Of a DNA stretch of 64,000 nt, positions 27,005 to 37,304 are shown in pieces (position 1 is the first letter of the stretch; the number at the start of each line of letters is the position of its first letter). The notes under the pieces were generated by a model. That model was given only the letters and a program-made list of their open reading frames with translations. It was not told the origin of the DNA and ran no database searches. The stretch is from DATNPH01 sp036703315 (GTDB lineage Bacteria > Cyanobacteriota > Cyanobacteriia > Cyanobacteriales > Coleofasciculaceae). The stretch is from positions 1-64,000 of the forward strand of contig DATNPH010000037.1 of NCBI GenBank assembly GCA_036703315.1, written 5' to 3'. Position numbers and translations under genes: made by a program.

Positions 27005-30000
27005 ATGCCCCGCCGCGATGACCTCCACAAAATCTTGCTCTTAGGTTCTGGTCCAATTGTGATTGGACAAGCCTCTGAGTTTGACTATTCCGGTACACAG
27101 GCATGTAAAGCCCTCCGGGAAGAAGGCTACGAAGTAGTGCTGGTGAACTCGAACCCTGCCAGCATCATGACTGACCCGGAAACGGCTGACCGCACCTACG
27201 TTGAGCCACTAACGCCGGAAATAGTGGAGAAGGTAATCGAGAAAGAACGACCTGATGCCCTACTGCCAACAATGGGAGGTCAGACAGCCCTAAATGTCGC
27301 TGTGGCGCTAGCGAAAAATGGTGTACTAGAAAAGTACGGCGTCGAGTTGATTGGGGCGAAGCTTCCGGCAATTGAAATGGCAGAAGATCGGCTGCTGTTT
27401 AAAGAAGCCATGGCACGGATTGGGGTACCTGTGTGCCCTTCCGGAATCGCTAAAAATTTGGATGAGGCAAAAGCGATCGCTCACCAAATCGGCAGCTATC
27501 CTCTGATTATTCGCCCTGCCTTTACTCTCGGTGGTACTGGCGGCGGTATTTCCTATAACCAGGAAGAATACGAAGAAATGGCACAAGGGGGTATAGACGC
27601 TTCCCCAGTGTCTCAAATCCTGGTTGAGAAGTCGCTTTTGGGATGGAAAGAGTATGAGCTAGAGGTAATGCGCGACTTGGCGGATAACGTGGTGATTATC
27701 TGCTCGATTGAAAATATCGACCCGATGGGCATTCATACGGGTGACTCAATCACCGTCGCACCCGCGCAGACATTGACGGATAAGGAATACCAGCGACTGC
27801 GGGATGCCTCGATTAAAATCATCCGCGAGATTGGTGTAGAAACGGGTGGCTCGAATATTCAGTTTGCGGTTAATCCAGTCACGGGTGATGTGATTGTGAT
27901 TGAGATGAACCCTCGTGTCTCCCGTAGTTCTGCCTTGGCATCGAAGGCAACAGGGTTCCCCATTGCCAAGATGGCTGCCAAGCTAGCTGTCGGCTACAGC
28001 CTGGATGAAATTCCCAACGATATCACCAAGAAGACCCCCGCCTCCTTTGAACCAACGATTGACTATGTGGTGACCAAGGTACCCCGATTTGCCTTTGAAA
28101 AGTTCCCCGGTGCCGAACCGGTGCTAACCACACAGATGAAGTCGGTAGGGGAAGCCATGGCAATTGGACGCACCTTTCAGGAGTCATTCCAGAAAGCCCT
28201 GAGGTCACTGGAAATCGGTCGTTCCGGTTGGGGATGCGATCGCCCTGAGAAGCTACCGTCCCTCGAACAAATTCGCGCTGGATTAAGAACCCCCAATCCC
28301 GATCGGATCTTCACCGTGCGCCACGCCTTACAAATGGGGATGACGGTAGAGGAAATCTATGAACTCACTGGGATTGACCCGTGGTTCTTGGATAAGCTTG
28401 AGGACTTATTGGAAACTGAAAAATTCCTGAAGCGTACTGGCTTGGATAAGTTGACAAAAGAGCAACTTTGGGACATCAAACGCCAAGGATTTAGCGATCG
28501 CCAAATTGCCTTCGCTACCAAAACCACAGAAGATCAAGTTCGCGCTTACCGTAAAGGGTTGGGCATTATACCTGTCTATAAAACAGTGGATACCTGTGCG
28601 GCGGAGTTTGAAGCGTTAACCCCTTACTACTATTCAACCTATGAAGAAGAATCAGAGGTACTGCCCTCTGATGGGCGCAAGGTGATGATTTTAGGCGGTG
28701 GTCCAAACCGGATTGGGCAGGGGATTGAGTTTGATTATTGTTGCTGCCACGCTTCTTATGCCTTGAGGAAAGAAGGGTTTGAGACGATTATGGTCAACTC
28801 TAACCCGGAGACAGTTTCCACAGACTACGACACAAGCGATCGCCTTTACTTTGAACCCCTCACCAAAGAAGATGTCATCAACATTATCGAAGCCGAAAAC
28901 CCAGAGGCAATCATCATTCAGTTTGGTGGTCAGACACCCCTGAAACTGGCTGTACCTCTACAGGACTACTTGAATCAACTCGAAAATGCAGAACAATCTC
29001 ACCCAATTCCCAAAATTTGGGGCACGTCTCCCGATTCTATCGACATGGCTGAAGACCGAGAGCGGTTTGAAAAAATCTTGCGGCAATTGGATATTAAGCA
29101 ACCCCCAAATGGCATTGCCCGGAGTTATGGAGAAGCCCTGGAAGTAGCACGGCGGGTTAGCTATCCCGTGGTAGTTCGCCCTTCCTACGTGCTGGGCGGA
29201 CGGGCAATGGAGATTGTCTATTCTGACACGGAGTTGGAACGCTACATGAACTTTGCCGTGCAGGTAGAGCCAGAGCATCCCATTTTGATCGATAAGTTCC
29301 TAGAGAATGCTATTGAGGTAGATGTGGATGCGATCGCCGATCAAACGGGTAGGGTTGTGATTGGCGGCATCATGGAGCATATTGAACAGGCAGGGATTCA
29401 CTCAGGTGACTCAGCTTGCTCCTTGCCCTCTGTCTCGTTATCCCCGGCAATCTTAGAAAAGATTCGGACTTGGACAGTGGAGTTAGCCAAAGCGCTGAAG
29501 GTCGTTGGGCTGATGAATATTCAGTTTGCCGTTGTAGGTACCCAAAGCTACACCCCCCAGGTTTACATTCTGGAAGCCAACCCTCGCGCTTCTCGCACTG
29601 TGCCATTTGTTTCCAAGGCAACAGGTGTACCTCTAGCTGGGTTCGCTTCCCGGATTATGTCCGGTAAGACTTTAGAATCTTTAGGTTTTACCAAGGAAGT
29701 TCTACCTCAACACATGGCTGTCAAAGAAGCCGTGTTACCGTTTGAAAAATTTGCTGGTACGGACACCATTCTGGGGCCAGAAATGCGCTCTACTGGTGAA
29801 GTGATGGGGATTGATAAGGACTTTGGTTCAGCGTTTGCCAAGGCAGAACTAGGCGCAAGTCAACGTCTGCCCCTCTCTGGCACCGTGTTTGTCTCGACGA
29901 ATGACCGGGATAAGCCCAGTGTTGTTTCGGTAGTGAGAGACTTTATGGAATTAGGCTTCAATGTTGTCGCCACTGAAGGGACTCGCAAAGTCCTTAAAGA

Positions 30001-30271
30001 GCATGGGGTGGATGTTGAGTTGGTGTTGAAACTCCATGAGGGGCGTCCTCATGTCCTGGATTCGATTAAGAATCAGAAGATTCAGCTGATTATCAATACA
30101 CCGTCTGGGGAGGAAGCACGAGCTGATGGGCGTTTGATTCGTCGTTCAGCATTAGCTTACAAAATTCCCATCGTCACTACAATTTCTGGTGCCAAGGCGA
30201 CAGCCGCAGCCATTCGTTCGTTGCAGTCGCAGCCACTTGATGTAAGGGCGTTGCAAGACTATATCAGTTAG
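27005..30271 (+). CDS. carB: Carbamoyl-phosphate synthase large subunit
   Basis: A 1088-residue enzyme of standard length. It shows the duplicated ATP-grasp architecture: ILLLGSGPIVIGQASEFDYS and PAFTLGGTGGG in the first (carboxyphosphate) half, MILGGGPNRIGQGIEFDYCC and PSYVLGGRAMEIVY in the second (carbamate) half, an oligomerisation segment around 410-560, and the C-terminal allosteric MGS-like domain (NVVATEGTRKVLKEHGVDVE). With CarA it makes carbamoyl phosphate from bicarbonate, glutamine nitrogen and two ATP for arginine and pyrimidines. carA is not adjacent, as is usual in cyanobacteria. Confidence 0.98.
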   Translation: MPRRDDLHKILLLGSGPIVIGQASEFDYSGTQACKALREEGYEVVLVNSNPASIMTDPETADRTYVEPLTPEIVEKVIEKERPDALLPTMGGQTALNVAVALAKNGVLEKYGVELIGAKLPAIEMAEDRLLFKEAMARIGVPVCPSGIAKNLDEAKAIAHQIGSYPLIIRPAFTLGGTGGGISYNQEEYEEMAQGGIDASPVSQILVEKSLLGWKEYELEVMRDLADNVVIICSIENIDPMGIHTGDSITVAPAQTLTDKEYQRLRDASIKIIREIGVETGGSNIQFAVNPVTGDVIVIEMNPRVSRSSALASKATGFPIAKMAAKLAVGYSLDEIPNDITKKTPASFEPTIDYVVTKVPRFAFEKFPGAEPVLTTQMKSVGEAMAIGRTFQESFQKALRSLEIGRSGWGCDRPEKLPSLEQIRAGLRTPNPDRIFTVRHALQMGMTVEEIYELTGIDPWFLDKLEDLLETEKFLKRTGLDKLTKEQLWDIKRQGFSDRQIAFATKTTEDQVRAYRKGLGIIPVYKTVDTCAAEFEALTPYYYSTYEEESEVLPSDGRKVMILGGGPNRIGQGIEFDYCCCHASYALRKEGFETIMVNSNPETVSTDYDTSDRLYFEPLTKEDVINIIEAENPEAIIIQFGGQTPLKLAVPLQDYLNQLENAEQSHPIPKIWGTSPDSIDMAEDRERFEKILRQLDIKQPPNGIARSYGEALEVARRVSYPVVVRPSYVLGGRAMEIVYSDTELERYMNFAVQVEPEHPILIDKFLENAIEVDVDAIADQTGRVVIGGIMEHIEQAGIHSGDSACSLPSVSLSPAILEKIRTWTVELAKALKVVGLMNIQFAVVGTQSYTPQVYILEANPRASRTVPFVSKATGVPLAGFASRIMSGKTLESLGFTKEVLPQHMAVKEAVLPFEKFAGTDTILGPEMRSTGEVMGIDKDFGSAFAKAELGASQRLPLSGTVFVSTNDRDKPSVVSVVRDFMELGFNVVATEGTRKVLKEHGVDVELVLKLHEGRPHVLDSIKNQKIQLIINTPSGEEARADGRLIRRSALAYKIPIVTTISGAKATAAAIRSLQSQPLDVRALQDYIS

Positions 30272-30382
30272 TAAGCACCTATCTATTAGCGCTCTCTAAT
30301 GGCTCTGGGAACAGGATAATTTGAAGAGCGCTAGTTAGGGATGCGCGAAAAGGCGATCGCTCCCTAACTACTGGTCTACTCT

Positions 30383-31138
30383 TCACACTTCATCAGGGTT
30401 AATTCCCATCTGGCGTAATCGTTCTGCTAATCGATCGGCTCGTTGTCGTTCTCGATCTGCTCGCTCCTCTCCAGTTAGTAGCAAATTGCCTTGACTATCC
30501 CACCAGCGCAGCCAAGGTAGTTCCATCTCTTCATATCGCCCTTGCCAAATACCTAACTCAACACCCATCGGTGCGATCGGATAGTGACCCCGCTCATTAC
30601 GCTTGAGAAGCTCATAGCGACCATCAACCAAATGGTACACTTCTACCGAGGCTTTTTTCACTTCGTAGATGCCATAGAAAGGCACTCGAATGGCTTGCTC
30701 ATACACCCAAAATTTTCCAGCTTTCTTTCCCTCCTCTTGGTCAGGAAGCAAAGGCGATGTTTTGTCTCGCTCTTCTGAGCCATCTCCAGAGACAAATTCC
30801 AGTACAATTAGTGGCGCAACGTATTCCTGCCACAAGACATAAGATCGACGCACTTGACTGTTTAATAAGGGCGGCACGCTAGGAACGTAAAACCAATCAG
30901 GAGCTTCTGCGCCTTTCTCTGGTGGGTCAGTTAAACGCCAATAAATGCCACAGTCTTGACCAATGCAGTATTCCCCATTGGGATGCAGTTGTCGCAATAC
31001 AGGTCTAATGGAGTCAGTCAGTAGGATACTCTGAGGGTGTTCCTGGAAGTTTTTCACAAAAGTACCGTCAGAGTCTGGTAACTCCCTGTGATCGGGGAGA
31101 TGAGTGACTCCGATTTCGTGAGGTTTGGCAAGAGTCAT
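30383..31138 (-). CDS. Uma2 family (DUF820) endonuclease-fold protein
   Basis: A 251-residue protein with the Uma2 restriction-endonuclease fold: SIRPVLRQLHPNGEYCIGQD, EAPDWFYVPSVPP (the PD), LIVLEFVSGDG (the acidic strand) and YGIYEVKKASVEVYHL. The C-terminal RADRERQRADRLAERLRQMG is a coiled coil typical of cyanobacterial members. These proteins occur in dozens of copies per genome with no clear function, perhaps tied to transposition or defence. The gene converges on carB and is followed upstream by the GH31 gene on the same strand. Confidence 0.85.
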   Translation of the reverse strand: MTLAKPHEIGVTHLPDHRELPDSDGTFVKNFQEHPQSILLTDSIRPVLRQLHPNGEYCIGQDCGIYWRLTDPPEKGAEAPDWFYVPSVPPLLNSQVRRSYVLWQEYVAPLIVLEFVSGDGSEERDKTSPLLPDQEEGKKAGKFWVYEQAIRVPFYGIYEVKKASVEVYHLVDGRYELLKRNERGHYPIAPMGVELGIWQGRYEEMELPWLRWWDSQGNLLLTGEERADRERQRADRLAERLRQMGINPDEV

Positions 31139-31246
31139 GGAAACTACTATGGCTGTTGACGGTAGTTGAGTCTATGGTAGTTGGCAATCAGCTTAACGGC
31201 AGGCGTCTTTCAACTCATGAAATAGAAGATTTTTATCCTTGATACT

Positions 31247-33670
31247 TCAACCTTGCATCGATGGTGTCACCACAATACGCCAAAAAGCCGCTTGGGGCAC
31301 TGCCGCCAAGGTAACTGACAAAACGTCTCCCACCCACTCCTGCTCACCAATCTCCACACCCGTTGCCTCAACCTGACTCCCTGGCACTAACCCCCTCCAG
31401 AGAATTTGGAAACACCGCTGATCAGGCATTCCCTGGTAACTCCCTCGGACTGGCTCACAGCTAAGACTATGACTATCACCCTCACGTCGTTGTGTAAAAA
31501 GGCGGCGGCTACCCACATTGGTACGGTAGCTTAGGCTTTCACCGTCATCTTCGTAAAAGTCCAGTTCACCCTCAGCCCCCGCATAGACTTCCAGGATGAG
31601 AGTTGTCGGTGCTGCCGTCCCGACTCGGCGGGAAACCTCTGAGAGTGGGAGAATCGCTCCGGCACGGACGAACAGTGGCACCTGATCCAAACGGGCGAAC
31701 AGCTTTAAGTGCTTAGAGTCTGAATAGAATTGACCTGTTGAGCGTTCCCACCAACCACCAGTAGGTAGGTAGACTGAGCGGTAGCCACCCGCTTCGACTA
31801 CTGGAGCCACTAACAAGCGATCGCCTAATAGATACTGTGTCGGTACCTGGTAAGATTCCTTGTCCTCAGGATAAGCAAGGTACATAGGACGACATAAGGG
31901 GAGACCAGTATCATAGGTGTCTCGACTGGTGTGATAAAGGTAGGGCACTAATTGGCTTCGCAAATGGAAAGCCTTACGCACCGATTCCAGTACCCATTGT
32001 CCGTAGTACCAAGGTTCACGCCGACCGTGGTCTGAATGCAACCGAACAATCGGACAAAAACAGCCAAATTGTATCCATCGGACAAACAGTTCTGGGTCAA
32101 TAATCGGGACACCTGGGACATGACCGAAGAATCCACCCAAATCGTGAGACCAGTAGTTCACTCCCACATTACCCGCTCTTGTCGTGAAATCAACCAGGAA
32201 CCGGAGGACTTCCCAGTGCGAATAGGTATCAGCAGAGAACTGCACTGGGTAGCGATGTGAACCAATATCACCCGTGCGCGAGAGAATGAGTGCCCGACGC
32301 TGAGTAGTTGCTTCCAGATGAGTATAATAAACGTGGTTAGTCCACAACTGGGAATTGACACCAGGATGAGTGGCGCTAAAACCATCAATCCACCAAAAAT
32401 CAATACCATCCTCTTCACGAGGACGATGGAGTTCCTGCATGAACAACTCTGCTTCTGACTGAGAAGCGAGATTAAACAGCAACCAACCCTGTTCAGGTTC
32501 AGCTTCTTTCGGGGTAGGGTCGGAGTACCAGGAATGAAAAATCCAGTCAGCCGTTGGGTTCTTCACCGGGAAGACGTTACCGGCTTTAACTTCGTTGGGG
32601 TCGAGTCCCCGTGCTTCACATAGAGTTTGGAAGTGACTCTCTTGTGCGGGTACTCCTTCAGTGTGAACATTGGCACCAATGTGCAGTCCAATGCTGTGCC
32701 CCCACTGGAGAAACGCCTTAGGGTCGGGAAAGTAGTCATGATTCCAGTCCCAGCCACACCAACCGGCATGCCAATCGACATCAAGAACCAAAACATCTAG
32801 GGGCAATTCTAGTTCGTCAAAGCGCTCAACTAGGTGACGGTAATCGGCATCCTCCATGCGATCGTAAATGGAGAACCAGACGCCAAAAGCCCAACGTGGC
32901 AGCATTGGTATGCGGCCACACAATTGCACAAAGTCGGAAAGAACTTGTGCATAGTTATGACCGTAAGCGAAGAAGTACCAGTCCTGGCAATTTGGGTCAG
33001 AGCGTTCAGCAAGCCATCCATCTTTGATTAGTGCACTGGTTGAATCATTGAGGACACTGTAACCACTCTGGCTAATTAAACCAGGGGGAAAATGATGCCA
33101 TTGTTCGAGAAACTGCTGCACTGACTCAGGGAGTTCATGACGGCGAAAGGCGTCTAGATACCAGAGGGGCGGCTCTTCAAAGTAAGTGGTTTCGCCTTGA
33201 GCACGTAAGCTCTTGTGAGCTGCTTTCATAGGTGTGTATAGCCATTCAGCGGTTTGAGGATGGCTTTGAAAAACCGAAGCCGGATGAACTTCTGTTGGGT
33301 GAAAGCTGCGGTGAATCAGGTCGAGGCTTGTGAAGGTACCGCCCAAGTTCTCAGTATCAACTGCCGAAGGTGTCCAAGTGTCTGTGCACTCTCCACAAGT
33401 CCAGTGAATTTGCAAGTTGGTATCATTGAAAGGCTGATCACTAGGTCGGTAGACGATTTGGAGCAACTCGGTATGCAGGTGAAGCACTCCTTCGTCTGTC
33501 AAGGTGACGTTTGTGAAGGGTATGGATTCAGGTCGTGTAAACACACAAATAGTGCAATGCTCTTCAAATTGACCTAGGGCTGAGTACTCAAGACGTACCA
33601 AGCCATTCCTCAAGGCGCTGAAGCGGGCGGCTCCACACAAAACTTGATTGCCGATGAGCTGATAAACCAC
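31247..33670 (-). CDS. GH31 family alpha-glucosidase
   Basis: An 807-residue cytoplasmic glycosidase. The N-terminal beta-sandwich is seen in LVRLEYSALGQFEEH; the barrel follows from about 250 (LPRWAFGVWFS, LDVLVLDVDWH), with nucleophile Asp in DFWWIDGFS near 425 and acid/base Asp in YWSHDLGGFFGH near 510, then the C-terminal sheet domains (FYEDDGESLSY). It releases glucose or xylose from alpha-linked oligosaccharides; it may take part in glycogen or compatible-solute turnover. GTG 33670 is chosen because AGGAG lies seven bases upstream; the open frame further upstream is made of an intergenic repeat. Confidence 0.92.
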   Translation of the reverse strand: MVYQLIGNQVLCGAARFSALRNGLVRLEYSALGQFEEHCTICVFTRPESIPFTNVTLTDEGVLHLHTELLQIVYRPSDQPFNDTNLQIHWTCGECTDTWTPSAVDTENLGGTFTSLDLIHRSFHPTEVHPASVFQSHPQTAEWLYTPMKAAHKSLRAQGETTYFEEPPLWYLDAFRRHELPESVQQFLEQWHHFPPGLISQSGYSVLNDSTSALIKDGWLAERSDPNCQDWYFFAYGHNYAQVLSDFVQLCGRIPMLPRWAFGVWFSIYDRMEDADYRHLVERFDELELPLDVLVLDVDWHAGWCGWDWNHDYFPDPKAFLQWGHSIGLHIGANVHTEGVPAQESHFQTLCEARGLDPNEVKAGNVFPVKNPTADWIFHSWYSDPTPKEAEPEQGWLLFNLASQSEAELFMQELHRPREEDGIDFWWIDGFSATHPGVNSQLWTNHVYYTHLEATTQRRALILSRTGDIGSHRYPVQFSADTYSHWEVLRFLVDFTTRAGNVGVNYWSHDLGGFFGHVPGVPIIDPELFVRWIQFGCFCPIVRLHSDHGRREPWYYGQWVLESVRKAFHLRSQLVPYLYHTSRDTYDTGLPLCRPMYLAYPEDKESYQVPTQYLLGDRLLVAPVVEAGGYRSVYLPTGGWWERSTGQFYSDSKHLKLFARLDQVPLFVRAGAILPLSEVSRRVGTAAPTTLILEVYAGAEGELDFYEDDGESLSYRTNVGSRRLFTQRREGDSHSLSCEPVRGSYQGMPDQRCFQILWRGLVPGSQVEATGVEIGEQEWVGDVLSVTLAAVPQAAFWRIVVTPSMQG

Positions 33671-33715
33671 AACTGCACTCCTAATGAACCGAGAAGATTC
33701 TACACGTTCTTCACC

Positions 33716-33921
33716 AAGAAAGGCAGAAGGACGAGGGCGAAGGCTTTTATGCTTATTTTTATGCATAAAAGCCTTCTGCGTTCTGGCAATCGGTAGGGAG
33801 CAATGGTTTGAAGCATCTTCCAAATCTTTCCTATTTGGTGGCTCCCAATTGAGAGGGGTTTGAATCCCCTTCCAATTGGTTCCATAAAAGCCTTCCTTCT
33901 TTTGCCTTCTGCCTTCTTCAA
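33716..33921. repeat. Long inverted-repeat family, copy C (divergent)
   Basis: Bounded by AAGAAAGGCAGAAGG and CCTTCTGCCTTCTT, with an exact internal pair AAGGCTTTTATGC/GCATAAAAGCCTT (about 33740-33774) and GGGGTTTGAATCCCC (about 33855-33869). The outer ends match copies A (34252-34447) and B (56023-56220) but the interior differs. It lies in the upstream region of the GH31 gene. From 33922 to 34251 I see no convincing gene. Confidence 0.6.
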
Positions 33922-34251
33922 CATCGGTTACCTTAACCTTGCCGACCGTGGACAGCCACTTAGCCTAACCGTTCTCAAGCCTAGCGTATTGAGATGCCAA
34001 TAATTGTGCCAATACCCCTCGTAGAAGCAGGAAAAGAACATCTTCGGCAACTATGAGTAAGTTTCTTGTAGTAGCGGTAGTTGCTCTAATGATTGATGAT
34101 GCGCCAACACCAGATGAACCTGGCGATCGCTCAGCTTCCCGTGGATACCTTGAAGCTAACATAGGAACCCAAATTCAACCCCTGGTATGCTTCTTAGTAC
34201 ATTAGCGTTAATGTATATAAAATTAGTAATCTTTTGGAAATACTTTAGCAA

Positions 34252-34447
34252 GAAAGGCAGAGGGCAGGAGGCAGAAGGCACAAGGGAATTGTGATTCCTG
34301 CTGTGGGAACTACGACCGAAGGGAGTAAGGATTGAAGCCCCACACCAAAATCTTCAATTTGGTGTCTTGCAATCAGTGTAGGCTTCAAACCTACACTGCA
34401 AGAGCAGTCCTTCTGCCCTCTGCCCTCTGCATAAGAGCCTTCTTCAC
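34252..34447. repeat. Long inverted-repeat family, copy A
   Basis: A 196-bp block that starts with GAAAGGCAGAGGGCAGGAGG and ends with GCCCTCTGCATAAGAGCCTT plus CTTCAC; the ends are imperfect complements. The interior (AAGGGAATTGTGATTCCTGC, AAAATCTTCAATTTG, GTGTAGGCTTCAAACCTACAC hairpin) is nearly identical to copy B at 56023-56220. No ORF. It ends 12 bases before the EEP gene, so it supplies that gene's upstream region. Confidence 0.85.
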
Positions 34448-34459
34448 CTTCAGGAAAAT

Positions 34460-35281
34460 ATGGCTAAATTCTTTTTAAGGAAATTTTCTCCCTCCTACCG
34501 ATTTGCTCGAACAGAAGCAACGACCATTGACACAAATCATAGTCTTGAAACAGAACTTGATGATGCCTCAATTAAGGTTTTAAATTGGAATATTGCTAAA
34601 AATAATTATGATAAAACTTGGACTAGAGATTTTTTAATTATTCTGGAGCAATATAAGCCAGATATTATCTTTCTGCAAGAAGTCCGCATGGGTATGAAAG
34701 CAGCACATGCGGTTGGTATAGCAGAAATGAGTTGGAGCTTTGCACCTAATTTTATAGATGCCCATCATAACACTTATTCAGGAATCTTAACGGCTGCTAC
34801 AATCAATTCAATAACCCAAAAAGCTATTATAAGTAAACATTATGAACCTGTTATTAGAACTCCTAAAGTTTCACTAATAACTGAGTATCCATTATCCAAT
34901 AAAAAAGAGAAGCTTTTGACTATTAATAGTCATCTCATTAATTTTGTTAATTTAAATAAATTTAGAAGCCAACTCGATGAATTAGAATCTACTCTATCTG
35001 AACATCATGGACCCATTATATTTTCCGGTGATTTCAATACTTGGAGTCGCTCAAGAGCGATTCTACTTGAGAAAATGGTAACTCGACTAGGCTTAGCTTC
35101 AGTATCTTTTGCACCCAACGAAAGCAAGAAAATTAAACGTTTTCTATTCTCACCTCCTCTAGACTATATTTTTTACCGAGGACTTCGTGAAAAGAAAGCT
35201 AGCGCTAAGGTGATAGACGGTATTTATTCATCCGATCATAAGCCAATGCTTGCAGAATTTGCTTATTCAAAAATCAGTTAA
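34460..35281 (+). CDS. Endonuclease/exonuclease/phosphatase (EEP) family protein
   Basis: A 273-residue protein with the EEP fold: VLNWNIAKNN (metal-binding Asn), IIFLQEVRMG (catalytic Glu), INSHLINFVN, IIFSGDFNTWSRSRA (Asp/Asn pair), LDYIFYRGL and the terminal SSDHKPM (Asp/His). All signature residues are present, so it is expected to be an active Mg-dependent phosphodiesterase or phosphatase; DNA, RNA, lipid or inositol substrates are all possible. The N-terminal 40 residues have no signal peptide. The gene is AT-richer than its surroundings. It precedes cardiolipin synthase by 134 bases on the same strand. Confidence 0.88.
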   Translation: MAKFFLRKFSPSYRFARTEATTIDTNHSLETELDDASIKVLNWNIAKNNYDKTWTRDFLIILEQYKPDIIFLQEVRMGMKAAHAVGIAEMSWSFAPNFIDAHHNTYSGILTAATINSITQKAIISKHYEPVIRTPKVSLITEYPLSNKKEKLLTINSHLINFVNLNKFRSQLDELESTLSEHHGPIIFSGDFNTWSRSRAILLEKMVTRLGLASVSFAPNESKKIKRFLFSPPLDYIFYRGLREKKASAKVIDGIYSSDHKPMLAEFAYSKIS

Positions 35282-35415
35282 TAATTATAGCTAGTGATAG
35301 AAGAGAATTCAGAAGTTGAAGAGTTTAGAACAATGGTATAAAGGCGAGTACATAATGGAGAATAAAATTTTCCCTACCAGTCCCTAAACCTTATTTTCAG
35401 GTCAGGTTGCAGAAA

Positions 35416-36864
35416 ATGACTACAAGCCTACTAAATCATCCCCTATTAAGCATTAGTACAGCGGCATTTTTGGTTCATGTTTTAGGTATTATAAATGCCG
35501 CTCATGCGGTGATAAATGTGCGTTCTTCTCAAGGGGCGATCGCTTGGGGAATTTCTCTGATCACCTTTCCTTGGTTAGCCATTCCATTGTATTGGATTTT
35601 GGGGAGAAACAAATTTCATGGATATGCTGAAGCCCTGCGCTTAGCTTATGCACAACACGATGAGTTTGTTCGTCAAGCCTACAATGAAATCATTGAATTT
35701 AAAGCCACACCACCAGGAAAGTTGGCGCTACTGCAACCCCTTGCTGAGGCTGTTACAGAAATTCCCTTTACATCAGGCAATGCAACCGAATTACTGATAG
35801 ATGGGAAGCAAACCTATGAGGCGATGTTGACGGCGATCGCGTCTGCGAGAGATTATATTTTGCTGCAATCCTATATCGTCAACGATGACCAAGCAGGTAA
35901 CGATTTTAAGAAAGCTCTAAGTGCCAAGGCAAAGCAAGCAGTACGTGTCTACTTTCTCTACGATGAAGTTGGCTCAAATAAACTGTCCCGTTCCTACATC
36001 AAGTCTCTCCGAGAAAATGGCATTCAGATCAGTGCATTCCATACCACTAAAGGCAGAGGTAATCGCTTCCAGATCAATTTCCGAAACCATCGCAAGATAC
36101 TGGTTGTAGATGGTGAAACAGCATTTGTAGGAGGTTTGAATATTGGTGACGAATATCTGGGAAAAAATCCGCGCTTGAGTCCATGGCGTGATACTCACAT
36201 AATGATGCAAGGTCCAACTGTACAATGTCTGCAAAGTTCCTTTCTTCGAGATTGGTACTGGGCGACTGGGGAAGTTCTCGAAGTTAACTGGGAGGTAAAA
36301 GCCAATTGGGAAACCAACCAAACCGCATTTGTGCTGCCGACAGGACCAGCAGATCGGCTATTAGCTTGTAACCTTTTTTTCGTCAATGCAATCAATCAGG
36401 CTCAGACTCGCCTCTGGATTGCTAGCCCTTACTTTGTGCCGGATGAATCAACTCTAACATCCTTGAAACTGGCAGCGATGCGTGGTGTAGATGTGCGGAT
36501 TATCTTACCAAATCGACCCGATCACCTGTTTGTCTATCTGTGTTCCTTCTCGTACTACACTGAGATGCAATCAGTGGGTATTAAGCTCTATCGCTACAAA
36601 AGTGGATTCATGCATCAGAAAATCATTCTCATTGATCAGGAACTAGCAGGGGTAGGGACTGTAAACCTGGATAATCGCTCGTTCTTCCTCAACTTTGAAG
36701 TAATGGGCTTTGTTGCTGAGCTTTCTTTTGTTGAAAGCGTAGAGAAAATGTTACTGGATGACATCGCTGCTTCCTGTAGTGTTGATCTGTCTGAATATAA
36801 TAAAAAACCCTTTTGGTTCAAGTTATCCGTGAGAGTATCTCGCCTGCTGGCTCCTCTGCTTTAA
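35416..36864 (+). CDS. cls: Cardiolipin synthase (PLD superfamily)
   Basis: A 482-residue membrane protein. Two N-terminal membrane segments (about 10-30 and 40-60: ISTAAFLVHVLGIINAAHAV, GISLITFPWLAIPLYWIL) are followed by two PLD domains with HKD motifs: FRNHRKILVVDGETAFVGG (near 225) and FMHQKIILIDQELAGVG (near 400). It condenses two phosphatidylglycerol molecules, or a related transphosphatidylation; cyanobacteria contain little cardiolipin, so the true product is open. ATG 35416 is preferred to TTG 35407. Confidence 0.9.
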   Translation: MTTSLLNHPLLSISTAAFLVHVLGIINAAHAVINVRSSQGAIAWGISLITFPWLAIPLYWILGRNKFHGYAEALRLAYAQHDEFVRQAYNEIIEFKATPPGKLALLQPLAEAVTEIPFTSGNATELLIDGKQTYEAMLTAIASARDYILLQSYIVNDDQAGNDFKKALSAKAKQAVRVYFLYDEVGSNKLSRSYIKSLRENGIQISAFHTTKGRGNRFQINFRNHRKILVVDGETAFVGGLNIGDEYLGKNPRLSPWRDTHIMMQGPTVQCLQSSFLRDWYWATGEVLEVNWEVKANWETNQTAFVLPTGPADRLLACNLFFVNAINQAQTRLWIASPYFVPDESTLTSLKLAAMRGVDVRIILPNRPDHLFVYLCSFSYYTEMQSVGIKLYRYKSGFMHQKIILIDQELAGVGTVNLDNRSFFLNFEVMGFVAELSFVESVEKMLLDDIAASCSVDLSEYNKKPFWFKLSVRVSRLLAPLL

Positions 36865-37304
36865 AGGGTAATTATCAAAACCCCGCCAGGAAGCCTATTC
36901 TCTTCTAGAACACCGATTTAGTAATCTGAAAAATTTAGGCAGGTAGGGAAGGTGGGGAAGCTAGGAAAGGTGGGGAAGACACAGAAGTTATCTCCCTCAT
37001 CTCACTTTCAAGAGGCTTGCGAGCACAGAACGAGCATCGGCTCTATAGTAGGACGTTGTAGAAAAGTTGCAAGAAATTGACCTAGAATGCTGACACCGAC
37101 TTCGATTTCCGTTAGTCTTGAGAGCCGCGTAAATCAAAGACCAAGTCTCATCAGCTATGCTGCCGTGTTTTGAAAACTGGTATGCTCAATTTGAGACTAG
37201 AGCAATACTGCTGTTGAAGTGTTTGCTGCTCAGCAAGCCAATTTTGGTTATGTTTGGGATTAGAACGTTTCAAAGTATCACTAGAGAAGGGTTTATTCCT
37301 TGCC
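36865..37304. other. Spacer with short purine-rich tandem repeats
   Basis: No gene is convincing here. At about 36940-36978 there are repeated GGTGGGGAAG and AGGTAGGGA units, similar to heptamer repeats elsewhere in the window. The remainder, including an open frame near 37157, has no family resemblance or ribosome site. Confidence 0.5.

Noticed and set aside
33700..33924. ORF and N-terminal extension of the GH31 gene
   Set aside because: The DNA is repeat copy C; the AGGAG-GTG start at 33670 explains the gene better.
33965..34200. Short ORFs on both strands between repeat copies C and A
   Set aside because: No ribosome site and no family resemblance; the plus-strand reading has two short peptides in different frames.
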